Shown: positions 28,841 through 42,000, numbered from the stretch's first letter. The stretch: 64,000 nt of DNA from an uncultured Pelagibacteraceae bacterium (GCA_902588635.1 CACIPW010000003.1:1-64000), one strand, 5' to 3'. Numbers and translations: made by a program. The notes: generated by a model from the sequence alone, not told the origin.

Positions 28841-29611
28841 ATGATTAAACCAATAATTATTTCTGATTCAAACAAAAAGTCGCTAAAGATAAAATTTTTT
28901 CTTACAAAAAATTTGAAAAAAAGACCACCATTTAAATCAAATTTAGTGATTGTTATTGGTGGAGATGGTTTTATGCTTAAAACGCTTAAGAAAAATAAAA
29001 ATTCATCAAAATTTTTTTATGGAATAAATTCAGGAAATTATGGTTTTCTAATGAATAAATTTTCACCAAAACATACCATAAAAAATCTATCAAAAGGTAA
29101 AATGATTACTATCTCTCCTTTGGAAATGATTGTAAAAAATAAACAAGGGTTAATTAAAAAATCTATTGCAATTAATGAAGTTTCGATTCTGAGACAAAAT
29201 AGACAAGGCGCTTCTTTATCAATTCAAGCAGGTACAAAAACAATTATTAAAAAATTAATTTCAGATGGAGTTTTAGTGTCAACTCCTGCGGGCAGCACAG
29301 CTTACAATTTGTCAGTCCACGGTCCTATTTTAAGTTTAAATTCAAAAAAACTTTCTATTGCACCAATAAGCCCTTTTAGACCAAGAAGATGGAAAGGTAA
29401 AGTTATAAGTGACAAATCAATTGTAAAGATAAAAAATTTAAACCCAAAAAAAAGACCAATAAGCGCTGTAGCAGACAATTTAGAATTTAGAAACGCAAAA
29501 AATATTATAATTAAAACAAATAAAAAAATAAAATTTAATTTACTTTATGATTCTAATAGAAGCCTTCAAAAAAAAATTAAAATAGAGCAAATAAGAAAAG
29601 AAACTACTTAA
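28841..29611 (+). CDS. nadK: NAD kinase
   Basis: 'VIGGDGFMLKTLK', 'GINSGNYGFLMN', 'VSTPAGSTAYNLSVHGPIL'. Confidence 0.9.
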   Translation: MIKPIIISDSNKKSLKIKFFLTKNLKKRPPFKSNLVIVIGGDGFMLKTLKKNKNSSKFFYGINSGNYGFLMNKFSPKHTIKNLSKGKMITISPLEMIVKNKQGLIKKSIAINEVSILRQNRQGASLSIQAGTKTIIKKLISDGVLVSTPAGSTAYNLSVHGPILSLNSKKLSIAPISPFRPRRWKGKVISDKSIVKIKNLNPKKRPISAVADNLEFRNAKNIIIKTNKKIKFNLLYDSNRSLQKKIKIEQIRKETT

Positions 29612-29687
29612 TGGTGCCCCCGCACGGATTCGAACCGCGGACCTATTGATTACAAATCAATTGCTCTACCAACTGAGCTACAAGGGC
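29612..29687 (-). tRNA. tRNA-Thr(UGU)
   Basis: Reverse complement GCCCTTGTAGCTCAGTTGGTAGAGCAATTGATTTGTAATCAATAGGTCCGCGGTTCGAATCCGTGCGGGGGCACCA; anticodon TGT. Confidence 0.95.
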
Positions 29688-29716
29688 ATAGAATACTTGT
29701 ATAAATTATTTTTACA

Positions 29717-30464
29717 CTAATCAAGATTTTTTTTTAAATGACTTAAGTGATGAAATACTATAGCTGCGCTATTAGATATATTTAAACTTTCAATATTTTT
29801 GTTTATATTTATACTTACAAAAAAATCAGCATATTTAGCTGTATGTTTTCTCATTCCAAAGCCCTCAGATCCAAACAGAAGTATGTTGTTTCCTTCCCAT
29901 TTTATTTCAGTGAAATTTTTTTTTAGCATTTGAATTAAAACCATAAACCCAAAAATTTCTATCTTTTAGGTTTTTTAAGGTGGAATTTATATTTGATACT
30001 TGGAATATATTAATATGTTCTATGCATCCGCTTGCTGACTTGTACATGAGTTTACTTTTACTTGGAAAATGTCTATCTTTAACAATTAAACCATCAATTT
30101 TAAATGAAGCTGCACTTCTTATAAGTGATCCAATATTCCTAGGATCAGTAACTTCATCAAGACATACTAATGTTAGGTTAGTTTTGTTTTTTACAAAATC
30201 TTTTAATGTTGGATGATTTAATTCTTCTACTTCAGCAACATAACCTTGGTGTGATATTTGATCTTTTGTTGTATATTTGTCTAATTCTTTTTTTGTTTTA
30301 AATAAAATTTTTACATCTTGAAGGATATTTTTTTTCTGATTTTTTCTATGGATGTTTTTTTTACTTTCTTCGGTCAAAAATACCCTTAACACCTTCCTTT
30401 CGGGGTTTTTAAGAGCTTCTATTACCGCATGTTGGCCAACAATATAAAATGGTGTTTTATTCAT
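29717..30464 (-). pseudogene. rlmB: 23S rRNA (guanosine-2'-O-)-methyltransferase RlmB-like, split by a frameshift in a homopolymer (ORFs 29907..30464 and 29717..29944)
   Basis: N-terminal 'YIVGQHAVIEALKNP...LVCLDEVTDPRNIGSLIRSAASF', C-terminal 'ILLFGSEGFGMR...IESLNISNSAAIVFHH'; junction in T9 at 29916-29924, one base too long for a continuous frame. Confidence 0.83.
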
Positions 30465-30594
30465 GGTTAATATGAGTTTTATACGTATTTTCTCATATTT
30501 TCACAGTAAATCTCGTATTGCAATTGCATGATAAAAATATATAAAACGCTTGTTGTTTGAAGCTTTATTGAACTAGGGGACACTTCCCCAAAAA

Positions 30595-30680
30595 GGAGGG
30601 GTTCCAGAGCGGTCAAATGGGGCGGGCTGTAAACCCGTTGACTTCGGTCTTCGAAAGTTCGAATCTTTCCCCCTCCACCA
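30595..30680 (+). tRNA. tRNA-Tyr(GUA)
   Basis: ggaggggttccagagcggtcaaatggggcgggctgtaaacccgttgac...ttcgaatctttccccctccacca; anticodon GTA. Confidence 0.95.
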
Positions 30681-30725
30681 TTCAGTAGAATTTTTAATAA
30701 CAATGGAGTGAAACTCTTGGGTGTT

Positions 30726-30799
30726 GCGGGTGTAGTTCAATGGTAGAACGCTAGCCTTCCAAGCTGGATGTAAGGGTTCGATTCCCTTTACCCGCTCCA
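30726..30799 (+). tRNA. tRNA-Gly(UCC)
   Basis: gcgggtgtagttcaatggtagaacgctagccttccaagctggatgtaagggttcgattccctttacccgctcca; anticodon TCC. Confidence 0.95.
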
Positions 30800-30842
30800 G
30801 AGTAAAAAAATAAATGATAAATATAATTGAGGTTAAAAAGTA

Positions 30843-32033
30843 ATGTCGAAAGAAAAATTTGTAAGAAATAAACCGCATTGTAATATAGGTACAATCGGAC
30901 ACGTTGACCATGGTAAAACAACTTTAACTGCTGCTATTACAAAAGTTTTAGCTGAAGCTGGTGGCGCAAAGTTTGTTGCCTATGATCAAATTGATAAAGC
31001 TCCTGAAGAAAAGGAGAGAGGAATTACAATTTCAACTGCGCATGTTGAATATGAAACTGAAAAAAGACACTATGCTCACGTTGATTGCCCAGGTCATGCT
31101 GATTACGTTAAGAATATGATTACTGGTGCAGCGCAAATGGATGGTGCAATTTTAGTTGTCAATGCAGCTGATGGACCGATGCCGCAAACAAGAGAACATA
31201 TTCTATTAGCTAGACAAGTAGGTGTTCCAGCTATTGTAGTTTTTTTAAATAAAGTTGACCAAGTTAAAGATAAAGAGTTAATAGATTTAGTTGAAGAAGA
31301 AATAAGAGAACTTTTAACTTCTTATAAATTTCCTGGTGACAAAACTCCAATAGTTAAAGGTTCAGCCTTAGCAGCTGTAGAAGGCAAAGATGAAGCTATT
31401 GGTAAAAATGCAATTACGGAATTAATGAAAGCTGTAGATGAGCATATTCCACAACCAGATAGACCAAAAGACAAACCTTTCTTAATGCCAGTTGAAGATG
31501 TATTTTCAATTTCTGGAAGAGGCACTGTTGTTACAGGAAGAGTTGAACAAGGTGTCGTAAAAACTGGAGAAGAAATTGAAATAGTAGGAATCAGAGATAC
31601 AAAAAAAACAGTTTGTACGGGTGTTGAAATGTTTAGAAAACTTTTGGACACTGGTGAGGCTGGAGATAACATTGGTGCATTATTAAGAGGTGTTGAAAGA
31701 ACAGATGTTGAAAGAGGACAAGTTCTTGCAAAACCAGGATCTGTTACACCACATACTGAGTTTGAAGCACAGGCATATGTTTTAAAAAAAGAAGAAGGCG
31801 GAAGACATACTCCGTTCTTTACAAAGTATAGACCACAGTTTTATTTTAGAACAACAGATGTTACTGGTGAAGTAGCGCTTCCCTCAGGAACTGAAATGGT
31901 TATGCCTGGAGACGATGCCAAATTTACCGTTAAATTAATTACACCGATTGCTATGAGTGAAAAGCTAAATTTTGCAATTCGTGAAGGTGGTAGAACGGTA
32001 GGAGCTGGAGTAGTAACTAAGATTTTAAAATAA
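30843..32033 (+). CDS. tuf: Elongation factor Tu
   Basis: '[18 protein letters not shown]', '[26 protein letters not shown]'. Confidence 0.98.
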   Translation: MSKEKFVRNKPHCNIGTIGHVDHGKTTLTAAITKVLAEAGGAKFVAYDQIDKAPEEKERGITISTAHVEYETEKRHYAHVDCPGHADYVKNMITGAAQMDGAILVVNAADGPMPQTREHILLARQVGVPAIVVFLNKVDQVKDKELIDLVEEEIRELLTSYKFPGDKTPIVKGSALAAVEGKDEAIGKNAITELMKAVDEHIPQPDRPKDKPFLMPVEDVFSISGRGTVVTGRVEQGVVKTGEEIEIVGIRDTKKTVCTGVEMFRKLLDTGEAGDNIGALLRGVERTDVERGQVLAKPGSVTPHTEFEAQAYVLKKEEGGRHTPFFTKYRPQFYFRTTDVTGEVALPSGTEMVMPGDDAKFTVKLITPIAMSEKLNFAIREGGRTVGAGVVTKILK

Positions 32034-32037
32034 ACTT

Positions 32038-32113
32038 AGGAGTGTAGCTCAATTGGTAGAGCGCCGGTCTCCAAAACCGGAGGCTGAGGGTTCGAGTCCC
32101 TCCGCTCCTGCCA
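32038..32113 (+). tRNA. tRNA-Trp(CCA)
   Basis: aggagtgtagctcaattggtagagcgccggtctccaaaaccggaggctgagggttcgagtccctccgctcctgcca; anticodon CCA. Confidence 0.95.
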
Positions 32114-32129
32114 ATTACTAGAAAATATT

Positions 32130-32321
32130 ATGAAAAATCCTTTAAAATTTATTCAAGAAGTAAAACAGGAAGCTTTTAAAGTATCTTGGCCCACAAGCAA
32201 AGAAACATTACAAGGAACTTTAATGGTTGTTGCAATGGCAATTATAGCTGCATTGTTTTTTTTATTATTGGATCAAATTTTAAAATTTTTTTTAGATCTA
32301 TTGTTAAAGGTGAGTTTTTAA
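32130..32321 (+). CDS. secE: Preprotein translocase subunit SecE
   Basis: 'FIQEVKQEAFKVSWPTSKET', one TM; upstream of nusG. Confidence 0.92.
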   Translation: MKNPLKFIQEVKQEAFKVSWPTSKETLQGTLMVVAMAIIAALFFLLLDQILKFFLDLLLKVSF

Positions 32322-32851
32322 TGAAAAATTGGTATATAGTTCAGTCTCACTCAAGTTTTGAAAATAAGGTTGCAAGCTTAATTAAAGAGGAAGCAGATAA
32401 AGCAAAGATTTCAGATAAAATTGAAGAAATTATAGTTCCAACTCATGATGTTACTGAGGTTAAACGAGGAAAAAGGGTGCAAAGAAAAAAAAAATATTTT
32501 CCAGGATATGTTCTGATTAAAACTGAAATGGATAATAATATTTATCACATGATAAAAAATATTAAGAGAGTGAGTGGATTTTTAGGATCAAAAGGAATTC
32601 CAGTTCCTGTTTCAGACAATGAGATTGAGAAAATCTTGGGCCAGATTAAAGATGGTGTTGCTCAGCCTAAGTCCGGTATAGAGTATAACGTAGGAGAAAA
32701 AGTTCAAGTTATAGATGGACCTTTTGCATCATTTAGCGGATTGGTAGAGGGTATAGATGAAGAAAAATCTAGACTAAAGGTTTCTGTTTCTATATTTGGT
32801 AGACCTACACCAGTAGATTTAGAATTTAATCAAGTGGAGAAGGCAAGTTAA
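32321..32851 (+). CDS. nusG: Transcription antitermination protein NusG
   Basis: '[18 protein letters not shown]', '[11 protein letters not shown]', KOW '[22 protein letters not shown]'; start trimmed from 32186. Confidence 0.95.
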   Translation: MKNWYIVQSHSSFENKVASLIKEEADKAKISDKIEEIIVPTHDVTEVKRGKRVQRKKKYFPGYVLIKTEMDNNIYHMIKNIKRVSGFLGSKGIPVPVSDNEIEKILGQIKDGVAQPKSGIEYNVGEKVQVIDGPFASFSGLVEGIDEEKSRLKVSVSIFGRPTPVDLEFNQVEKAS

Positions 32852-33279
32852 TGGCAAAAAAAGAAATTACAGGATATGTAAAATTACAGATTAAAGGTGG
32901 TCAAGCTAATCCAGCACCACCAGTAGGACCCGCGCTTGGTCAAAGAGGAATAAACATAATGGAATTTTGTAAAGCGTTTAATGAAAAGACTAAAAATTTT
33001 ATTGGTAAACCAGTTCCAGTCATTATTACTGTCTATAAAGATAAAAAATTTGACTTCATTGTAAAATCACCACCAGCTTCCCATTTTATAAAGGAAGCAG
33101 CTAAATTAAAAGGTGGATCTCAAGAACCTGGAAGACTGATAGTAGCTTCAATAACAAAAAAACAAGCCGAAGAAATAGCAAAAAAAAAAATGGCCGATTT
33201 AAATGCTCATGATTTGGAAGAAGCGGTTAAGATTATTGCCGGATCAGCAAGATCAATGGGTATAGAGGTTAAAGAATAA
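32851..33279 (+). CDS. rplK: 50S ribosomal protein L11
   Basis: '[33 protein letters not shown]'. Confidence 0.97.
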   Translation: MAKKEITGYVKLQIKGGQANPAPPVGPALGQRGINIMEFCKAFNEKTKNFIGKPVPVIITVYKDKKFDFIVKSPPASHFIKEAAKLKGGSQEPGRLIVASITKKQAEEIAKKKMADLNAHDLEEAVKIIAGSARSMGIEVKE

Positions 33280-33968
33280 TGTCATCAAAAAGATTTAAAA
33301 AACTACCAACGAACACTTCTAATTTACAACCAAACTTATTGGAAAAAATTTTACCAGAAATAAAAAAAAATTGCACTACAAAGTTTGATGAGTCTATTGA
33401 TTTAAACTTTCAAATAAATCACAAGCAAAAAAAAAATGAAATTAATTTAAGAACTGTGGTGAATTTACCCGCAGGAAGTGGAAAGAAAATAAAAGTTGCA
33501 GTTGTTTGTGAAGAAGGAAAATCCAAAGATGCAAAAGACGGAGGGGCAGATATTGTTGGAGCTGATGATTTTATAGAAAAAATAAAAAGTGGTGATTTAA
33601 ACTTTAATAAGTTAATTTGCACACCCTCGATGATGATAAAACTTTCAAAACTTGGAAAAATTTTAGGCCCAAAAGGATTAATGCCTAATCCAAAACTTGG
33701 TTCAGTTACAGAAAATATTAAAAAAGCTGTAACAGAAGCTAAAACTGGACAAGTCGAAATTAAAAATGATAAAGACGGAAATATAGGTTTAAGTATAGGA
33801 AAAAAATCTTTCTCTGACGATAAACTTATTAAAAATTATAATGCAGTTATTGATGTTTTAGAAAAAGAGAAATCGAATAATATAGTCAAAGGTGACTTGA
33901 TCAAAAATATTTTTATTACTTCTTCTATGGGTGTTGCATACAAAATTAAATTATCAAAAAATATTTAA
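33279..33968 (+). CDS. rplA: 50S ribosomal protein L1
   Basis: 'LGKILGPKGLMPNPKLGSVT'. Confidence 0.96.
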   Translation: MSSKRFKKLPTNTSNLQPNLLEKILPEIKKNCTTKFDESIDLNFQINHKQKKNEINLRTVVNLPAGSGKKIKVAVVCEEGKSKDAKDGGADIVGADDFIEKIKSGDLNFNKLICTPSMMIKLSKLGKILGPKGLMPNPKLGSVTENIKKAVTEAKTGQVEIKNDKDGNIGLSIGKKSFSDDKLIKNYNAVIDVLEKEKSNNIVKGDLIKNIFITSSMGVAYKIKLSKNI

Positions 33969-33970
33969 CC

Positions 33971-34480
33971 ATGATGAACAAAGAACAAAAACAAAATTAT
34001 ATAAAAGAGATGACAGCTCAGTTTGAAAATAGTGAGGCTGTTCTTGTAACACATTATCAAGGTTTAACTGTTAAACAATTAGATAATTTAAGAAACCAAA
34101 TGCGCGAACATGGAATTAAATTTAAAATCACAAAAAATAGAATTACAAAGTTAGCACTAAAAAATTCCAAATGTAAAGATCTAACAGATTTATTTACAGG
34201 ACCAACGGCAGTAGCTTTATCTAAGGACGCAATTACATCTGCTAAAATCTTAACTAAGTTTTCAAAAGAGAACAAGAATTTAAAAATTTTAGGTGGAATC
34301 ATGGGAGAAGAAATTTTAGATGTAGCTGGAGTTGCAAATGTCGCAACTTTACCCACTCTAGATGAAGCAAGGGCTAAAATAGTAGGAATTTTACGTTCCC
34401 CAGCACAAAAAATTGCAAGTATTTTACTTGCACCTGCTTCAAAAATCGCTATTTTAGCGCTCGAAAAAAGTAAAAAATAA
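33971..34480 (+). CDS. rplJ: 50S ribosomal protein L10
   Basis: L10 N-terminal region; between rplA and rplL. Confidence 0.93.
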   Translation: MMNKEQKQNYIKEMTAQFENSEAVLVTHYQGLTVKQLDNLRNQMREHGIKFKITKNRITKLALKNSKCKDLTDLFTGPTAVALSKDAITSAKILTKFSKENKNLKILGGIMGEEILDVAGVANVATLPTLDEARAKIVGILRSPAQKIASILLAPASKIAILALEKSKK

Positions 34481-34503
34481 ACCCTACAAATACACAAAAT
34501 ATT

Positions 34504-34875
34504 ATGGCAGACTTAAATAAAATTATAGATGACTTATCAAGTTTAACTGTTGTAGAAGCAGCTGAACTATCAAAACAACTTGAAGAAAAATGGGGCGTTA
34601 CAGCGGCATCAGCTGTTGCAGCAGCGCCTGCGGCCGGCGCTGGAGCAGCTCCAGCAGAAGAGAAAAGCGAGTTTACAATTGTACTTGCTTCTTCAGGAGA
34701 TAAAAAAATTAATGTAATAAAAGAAATTAGAGCAGTAACTGCTTTAGGATTAAAAGAAGCAAAAGATCTAGTAGAAGGTGCTCCTAAAGAAGTTAAATCT
34801 GGTGTTAATAAAAAAGAGGCTGAAGAAATAAAAGCTAAATTAGAAGCAGCAGGCGCAAAAGTAGAACTTAAGTAA
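34504..34875 (+). CDS. rplL: 50S ribosomal protein L7/L12
   Basis: Ala-rich hinge, '[31 protein letters not shown]'. Confidence 0.97.
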   Translation: MADLNKIIDDLSSLTVVEAAELSKQLEEKWGVTAASAVAAAPAAGAGAAPAEEKSEFTIVLASSGDKKINVIKEIRAVTALGLKEAKDLVEGAPKEVKSGVNKKEAEEIKAKLEAAGAKVELK

Positions 34876-34894
34876 ATTTAAAGAAAGAATTATT

Positions 34895-34918
34895 TGCTGG
34901 TTATTTTTTTAATCAGCA
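34895..34918 (+). promoter_or_regulatory. rplL-rpoB intergenic stem-loop
   Basis: TGCTGGTTA-TTTTTT-TAATCAGCA, 9-bp stem with one G-U pair. Confidence 0.55.
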
Positions 34919-34929
34919 AGATTGTATAG

Positions 34930-37900
34930 ATGCAACTATCTTTTACAGGAAAAAAAAATATTAGGAAAAATTTTGGCAAACTTAAAGAAGGTTTGTCTAT
35001 TCCCAATTTGATTGAAGTTCAAAAAAATTCTTATAATCAATTAACAGCTTATAATCCAAATACATCGGACCAGCTAACAAAAGGGTTTGATAGAGTTTTT
35101 AAAAGCATTTTCCCAATAGAGGATTTGAATGACAAAGCTACATTAGAATATATATCATACAGACTTGAAAAGCCAAAATTTGATACTGAAGAATGTATTC
35201 AGCGCGGTCTTACATTTTCATCAGCATTAAAATGCACATTAAGATTAGTTGTTTATGATATAAATCAAGAAACTAACACTAAAGATATACTATCAGCAAA
35301 AGAACAGGAAGTTTATATGGGTGAAGTTCCAATGATGACTAGCAGTGGAACTTTCATAACTAATGGCGTTCAAAGAGTAGTGGTAAACCAAATGCATAGA
35401 AGTCCAGGTGTATTTTTTGATCATGACAGAGGTAAATCTCACGCAAGTGGAAAATTACTTTTTAACTGCAGAGTAATTCCTAATAGAGGATCATGGATGG
35501 ATTTTGAATATGATGTCAAAGATTTTTTATATTTCAGAATTGACAGAAAAAAAAAAATTTTAGCTTCAACTTTATTATTAGCCTTAGGTTTCACCAAAAA
35601 TGATATAGTAAATGAATTTTATGAAAAAGAAATTTTTACATTTGATGAAAAATTAAAAAAATGGAAAACAAGATTTAACCCAGAAAATTATAAAACCAAA
35701 AATTTCTCTGAAGAAGTTATAGATGCCAAAACAGGAAAAACAACTATCAAACTGGGTGAAAAAATAAATTTTTTATCTGCAAAAAAACTTTCTAACGATG
35801 GGTTAAAAGAAATATTTGTTTCAAATGAATCACTTTATGGTAAATTTCTTCATAAGAATATTAAAATTGTTGACGAAGTTTTTAAAGTTGGTACTGAGCT
35901 TGACGAGAGAATTTTATCAAGAATTATTGATGAAAAGATTTTTTCAATAGAAATATCTACTACTAATTCAATAAACAAAGGTCCTTATTTACTTCAAACT
36001 ATTTTTAATGACAAAAATGAATCAAAGAATGATGCAATAACTGAAATTTATAAAGTTTTAAGACCTGGTGAACCACCAACAATTGAGATAGCAACACAGA
36101 TATTTAACAATCTTTTTTTCAGTTCTGATAGATACGATCTTTCTGACGTTGGAAGAGTAAAGATGAATTCTAGATTAAATTTAGTATGTTCTGACAAAAT
36201 TACTATCTTAAGAAATGATGATATAATTGCTATTATTAAAAAAATGCTAGATATTCGCGATGGTAAAGACGAAGTAGACGATATAGACCATTTGGGAAAT
36301 AGAAGAGTTAGATCAGTTGGCGAATTAGTAGAAAATCAGGCGCGTATTGGTGTTTACCGAATGGAAAGAGCAATAAAAGAAAAAATGACCACTTTAGATG
36401 TAGAGTCATCAATGCCACAAGACTTGATTAACGCAAAACCTTTAACAGTTTCTTTGAAAGATTTTTTTGCAACTTCCCAACTTTCACAGTTTATGGATCA
36501 AACTAATCCATTATCAGAAATTACTCATAAAAGAAGAGTTTCAGCTCTAGGTCCGGGTGGCCTAACAAGAGAAAGAGCAGGTTTTGAAGTGCGTGATGTT
36601 CATCCTACACACTATGGAAGAATATGCCCAATTGAAACGCCCGAAGGTCCAAATATAGGATTGATAAATAGTCTTTCTACATATGCAAAAATTAATAAGT
36701 ATGGTTTTATTGAGAGCCCTTACAAAAAAGTTAAAAATGGCGTTGTAGAAGAAAAAATAGAATATCTATCAGCAATGGAAGAGACAAAATATACCATTGC
36801 TCAAGCTAATTCAAAAGTTGATAAAAATGGAAAAATAACAGAAGGTCTTGTTTCTTGCCGTCAAAATTTAAATTTTGTATTATCAAAACCTGAGAACATT
36901 GACTACATAGATGTGTCACCAAAACAACTTGTTTCTGTTGCCGCTTCTTTAATACCTTTTCTTGAAAATGATGACGCAAATAGAGCTCTTATGGGATCAA
37001 ACATGATGAGACAAGCTGTTCCTTTATTAAAACCAGAATCTCCACTTGTTGGTACTGGCATTGAAAGTGATGTAGCGCTTGATTCAGGAGTAACAATAGT
37101 TGCAAAAAGAGATGGCGTTGTTGATAAAATAGATGGAAAAAGAATAGTAATTAAAGCTACTAGCGAAACTGATTTTACAAAATCAGGTGTGGATATTTAT
37201 AATTTACAAAAATTTAAAAGATCTAACCAAAACACATGTATAAATCAAAAACCTTTAGTTAGAGTTGGAGATAAAGTTAATACCGGAGATATAATAGCTG
37301 ATGGACCTTCAACTAAGCTAGGTGAATTGGGTCTTGGAAAAAATGTAACAGTAGCCTTTATGCCTTGGCAGGGATATAATTTTGAAGATTCGATTTTAAT
37401 TTCAGAAAGATGCGTAACAGACGATGTTTTTACGTCTATTCATATTGAAGAATATGAGGTAATGGCTCGAGACACTAAACTAGGAGAAGAAGATATTACC
37501 CGAGACATACCAAATGTTAACGAGGAATCATTAAAAAATTTAGATGAGTCTGGAGTTGTTTACATAGGAGCCGAAGTTAAAGCTGGTGATATATTGGTTG
37601 GAAAAGTAACACCAAAAGGTGACACAGCATCTGGACCTGAGGAAAAATTGCTTAGATCTATTTTTGGTGAAAAAGCTATTGATGTTACAGATACATCATT
37701 AAAAATGCCGAGCGGCAGCAGTGGTATTGTTGTTGATGTTAGAGTATTCAATAGACATGGGATAGAAAAAGATGAAAGATCTATAACTATTGAGAGAGCC
37801 GAAATCGATGTAGTTCAACAGGATAAAATAGTTGAGGAGGAAATTTTAGAAAGAAGCATTAAACAAAGGGCTAATCAAATTTTATCAGGCTCTACAATTA

Positions 37901-39012
37901 ATAAAAAAATAAAAAATATTGACGCTGGAAAAAAAATATCCTCGGACGAAATCGAAAAATTATACATTAATGAAATATTTAAGATTTCGGTAAGCGATAA
38001 CAAAAAAATAGAAGCCCTTACACAATTAAAAGACCAGTATAATAAAGCAAGCCTAGATATACAGGAAAGATTTGAAGATAAAGTTTTAAAAATTAGACAA
38101 GGTGACGATTTACTTCCTAGCGTTATGAAAATGGTAAAGGTTTTTGTTGCAATAAAAAGAAGATTAAGACCTGGCGATAAAATGTCAGGTAGACACGGAA
38201 ATAAAGGAGTGGTAAGTAAAATTGTTCCAGTCGAAGATATGCCTTACAGGGAAAATGGCACACCTGTAGATATCGTGCTAAATCCTCTAGGTGTTCCAAG
38301 TAGAATGAATGTAGGTCAAATATTAGAAACTCATCTAGGCTGGGCATGTAAAGAATTTGGTGAAAATATTAAAAAATTAATTAATGAAAATCAAAAAAAA
38401 ATAGAAAAAACTGAAAAAATTTCTAATTTTCTTAAATCAATATATGGAAAAGAAATTTTCGAAAGTAATCTAGACAAACTAAGCAAAACTGAATTCAAAG
38501 ATTTGTGTGAAAATCTTCAAAATGGCATACCAATAGCCACGCCGGTGTTTGATGGTGCTAAAGAAAAAGATGTAACTGAAATGTTAAAACTTGGAAAATT
38601 ACCTACTACAGGACAAACATATCTATGGGATGGTAGAACCGGTGAAAAATTTGATAGGCCAGTAACAGTAGGGATAATTTACATGTTAAAACTTCATCAT
38701 TTGGTCGAAGACAAAATTCACGCTAGATCAACTGGACCATACAGTCTAGTTACACAGCAGCCACTAGGAGGAAAAGCTCAACTTGGAGGTCAAAGATTTG
38801 GAGAAATGGAAGTTTGGGCATTAGAAGCATATGGCGCCTCATATTCATTACAAGAAATTTTAACAGTTAAATCGGACGATGTTGCTGGCAGAGTTAAAGT
38901 TTATGAAACTATCGTCAAAGGAGAAGAAAATTTTGAATCAGGAATTCCAGAATCATTTAACGTTTTAGTTAAAGAAATAAAATCTTTAGCACTTAATGTT
39001 GAACTAAATTAA
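34930..39012 (+). CDS. rpoB: RNA polymerase beta subunit
   Basis: '[33 protein letters not shown]'-type block (here [16 protein letters not shown]...), full length. Confidence 0.98.
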   Translation: MQLSFTGKKNIRKNFGKLKEGLSIPNLIEVQKNSYNQLTAYNPNTSDQLTKGFDRVFKSIFPIEDLNDKATLEYISYRLEKPKFDTEECIQRGLTFSSALKCTLRLVVYDINQETNTKDILSAKEQEVYMGEVPMMTSSGTFITNGVQRVVVNQMHRSPGVFFDHDRGKSHASGKLLFNCRVIPNRGSWMDFEYDVKDFLYFRIDRKKKILASTLLLALGFTKNDIVNEFYEKEIFTFDEKLKKWKTRFNPENYKTKNFSEEVIDAKTGKTTIKLGEKINFLSAKKLSNDGLKEIFVSNESLYGKFLHKNIKIVDEVFKVGTELDERILSRIIDEKIFSIEISTTNSINKGPYLLQTIFNDKNESKNDAITEIYKVLRPGEPPTIEIATQIFNNLFFSSDRYDLSDVGRVKMNSRLNLVCSDKITILRNDDIIAIIKKMLDIRDGKDEVDDIDHLGNRRVRSVGELVENQARIGVYRMERAIKEKMTTLDVESSMPQDLINAKPLTVSLKDFFATSQLSQFMDQTNPLSEITHKRRVSALGPGGLTRERAGFEVRDVHPTHYGRICPIETPEGPNIGLINSLSTYAKINKYGFIESPYKKVKNGVVEEKIEYLSAMEETKYTIAQANSKVDKNGKITEGLVSCRQNLNFVLSKPENIDYIDVSPKQLVSVAASLIPFLENDDANRALMGSNMMRQAVPLLKPESPLVGTGIESDVALDSGVTIVAKRDGVVDKIDGKRIVIKATSETDFTKSGVDIYNLQKFKRSNQNTCINQKPLVRVGDKVNTGDIIADGPSTKLGELGLGKNVTVAFMPWQGYNFEDSILISERCVTDDVFTSIHIEEYEVMARDTKLGEEDITRDIPNVNEESLKNLDESGVVYIGAEVKAGDILVGKVTPKGDTASGPEEKLLRSIFGEKAIDVTDTSLKMPSGSSGIVVDVRVFNRHGIEKDERSITIERAEIDVVQQDKIVEEEILERSIKQRANQILSGSTINKKIKNIDAGKKISSDEIEKLYINEIFKISVSDNKKIEALTQLKDQYNKASLDIQERFEDKVLKIRQGDDLLPSVMKMVKVFVAIKRRLRPGDKMSGRHGNKGVVSKIVPVEDMPYRENGTPVDIVLNPLGVPSRMNVGQILETHLGWACKEFGENIKKLINENQKKIEKTEKISNFLKSIYGKEIFESNLDKLSKTEFKDLCENLQNGIPIATPVFDGAKEKDVTEMLKLGKLPTTGQTYLWDGRTGEKFDRPVTVGIIYMLKLHHLVEDKIHARSTGPYSLVTQQPLGGKAQLGGQRFGEMEVWALEAYGASYSLQEILTVKSDDVAGRVKVYETIVKGEENFESGIPESFNVLVKEIKSLALNVELN

Positions 39013-39014
39013 TT

Positions 39015-42000
39015 ATGAAAAAAGATATAACAAATTTATTTAAGAATAATGAAATATCAGATGCGCAAAACTTTAATAGCATTAAGATAACACTTGCAAG
39101 TCCAGAAAAGATTAAATCCTGGACTTATGGAGAAATTAAAAAACCCGAAACTATAAACTACAGAACATTTAGACCAGAAAAAGATGGCTTATTTTGTGCA
39201 AGAATATTTGGTCCAATTAAAGATTATGAATGTTTATGCGGAAAATATAAAAGGATGAAATTTAGAGGAATAATTTGTGAAAAATGTGGAGTTGAAATTA
39301 CAAAATCAAATGTAAGAAGAGAACGAATGGGCCACATCAATCTAGCAACACCTGTGGCACACATCTGGTTTTTAAAATCATTACCAAGTAGAATTTCTTT
39401 AGCAATTGATATGAAATTAAAAGAAGTTGAAAGAGTTTTATATTTCGAAAATTTTATTGTAATTGAACCAGGTTTAACTGGTTTGAAAAAAAACCAACTT
39501 TTAAATGAAGATGAACTAAATAAATACCAAGAAGATTATGGTGAAGAATCTTTTACAGCAGGCATAGGTGCTGAAGCTATCCTTGAAATCTTAAAATCTC
39601 TAGACCTTGAATCTGAAAAAGCATCTTTAGTTAAAACTATAAACGAAACTAAATCTAAAGTTTCTGAGGAACGATCTATTAAAAGGTTAAAATTAATAGA
39701 ATCATTTATGGAAACAGGTCAAAAGCCAGAATGGATGATATTAACAGTGGTGCCAGTTATTCCTCCTGAACTTAGGCCCCTTGTTCCATTGGATGGAGGA
39801 AGATTTGCTACATCTGATTTGAACGATTTATACAGAAGGGTAATTAATAGAAATAATCGTTTAAAGAGACTAATGGATTTAAAAGCCCCAGATATAATTA
39901 TTAGAAATGAAAAAAGAATGCTTCAAGAGTCAGTTGATGCATTATTTGATAATGGAAGAAGAGGAAGAGTAATAACTGGCACTGGAAAAAGACCTCTAAA
40001 ATCTTTAGCAGAAATGCTTAAAGGTAAACAGGGTAGATTTAGACAGAATTTATTAGGTAAAAGAGTTGATTATTCAGGAAGATCGGTAATTGTGGTTGGT
40101 CCAGATTTAAAATTACATGAATGTGGTTTGCCAAAAAAAATGGCATTAGAATTATTTAAGCCTTTTCTATATGCACGTTTAAACAAACTTGGATTAGCAT
40201 CAACAATTAAACAAGCAAAAAAACTGGTAGAAAAAGAAACAAACGCTGTATGGGACGCGCTTGAACTTATTGTTAGAGAACATCCTGTTTTATTAAATAG
40301 AGCACCAACACTACACAGATTGGGTGTTCAGGCATTCGAACCAAAACTAATAGAAGGAAATGCAATAGAATTACACCCTTTGACATGTGCAGCGTTTAAT
40401 GCAGATTTTGATGGAGATCAAATGGCAGTACACATTCCTCTAAGTCTTGAAGCACAGTTAGAAGCTAGAGTTTTAATGATGTCTACAAACAATATTTTAA
40501 GTCCTTCCAACGGAAAACCTATAATTGTTCCTAGCCAAGATATGATTTTAGGAATTTATTATTTGTCACAGTCTCCATACAACAAAGATAAGATAGAAGG
40601 ATATTTTGTAAACAATTCTGAAATAGAACATGCGCTTGAAACCGGTCAAATAAAAGTTCATTCATCAATAATTTCAAGATTTGAAACTCTAGACGAGAAT
40701 GGTAATAAAAAAATTGAAAAATACACTAGTACTGTAGGAAGGTTTTTATTAGCTAACGTGCTGCCAAGTAATAATAATATTAAATTTTCTTTAATAGATA
40801 GATTGCTTCCAAAAAAAATTGTTTCTGAAGTTATAGATATTGTTTTTAGATTTTGTGGTCAAAAGAAAACGGTTGTTTTTTGTGATAAATTAAAAGATTT
40901 GGGTTTTAAACATGCTTTTAAAGCAGGAATATCTTTTGGCAAAGATGATTTAGTAATACCTCCAAACAAAGATAAGCTTATAGATGAAACAAAAAAACTT
41001 ATCGCTGACTATGAAAATCAGTACTCTGAAGGATTAATAACGAGAGGTGAAAAATACAATAAGGTTGTTGATGCATGGTCAAAATGTACTGATAAAGTTG
41101 CCGGTGAAATGATGAAAGGAATATCAGCCACTGAAACGACTGAAGAAGGTTTAAGAATTAATTCTGTGTTTATGATGGCAGATAGTGGAGCCAGGGGGTC
41201 CGCTGCACAAATGAAACAGTTAGCTGGAATGCGAGGACTGATTGCAAAACCATCTGGAGAAATTATAGAAACACCTATTACTTCAAATTTTAAAGAAGGT
41301 TTAACAGCTTTAGAGTATTTTAACTCTACACATGGTGCTAGAAAAGGTTTAGCTGACACAGCTTTAAAAACTGCAAACTCAGGCTATTTAACTAGAAGAT
41401 TATGTGATGTTGCTCAAGACTTAACTATAACAAAAATAAACTGTGACAAACCAGGAAACATAAAATTATCTGAAATAATAGAAGGAGGAAATGTAATTGT
41501 TAGCCTTTCCGAAAGAGCTCTAGGAAGAACAGCAGCAAAAGATATTAAAAACCCTATAACGGGAGAAACAATAATTAAAAAAAATCAAATGATAGATGAA
41601 TCAGCATGTGAAAATATTGATACCGCTGGTATTAAAATGATAAATGTATATTCGGTAATGACTTGTAGCTTAAAGGAAGGTGTGTGTGCAACTTGTTATG
41701 GTAGGGACTTATCAAGAGGAAAACTTGTACATGTTGGTGAAGCCATTGGAATGATATCTGCTCAATCGATAGGAGAACCAGGAACACAACTTACAATGAG
41801 AACTTTTCACATTGGAGGCACAGCGTCTATTAAACAAGATTCACAAGTAATTACTAAAACTGAGGGAATATTAAAAATTATAAATACTAACCTGATTGAA
41901 GACTCAAAAAAGAATTTAATTGTAATGGGAAGAAATACTCAACTATCAATAGAAGATGAAAAAGGAATCCAAGTTGCAGTTTATAAAGTACCCTATGGTT

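Noticed and set aside
30576-30589. GGGGA-CACT-TCCCC hairpin just upstream of tRNA-Tyr
   Set aside because: Short 5-bp stem without a U-tract; probably a processing or leader feature of the tRNA operon, too weak to call.
30479-30911. Minus-strand ORFs 30479..30703 and 30573..30911
   Set aside because: They are antisense to tRNA-Tyr and tRNA-Gly and overlap the tuf start; spurious.
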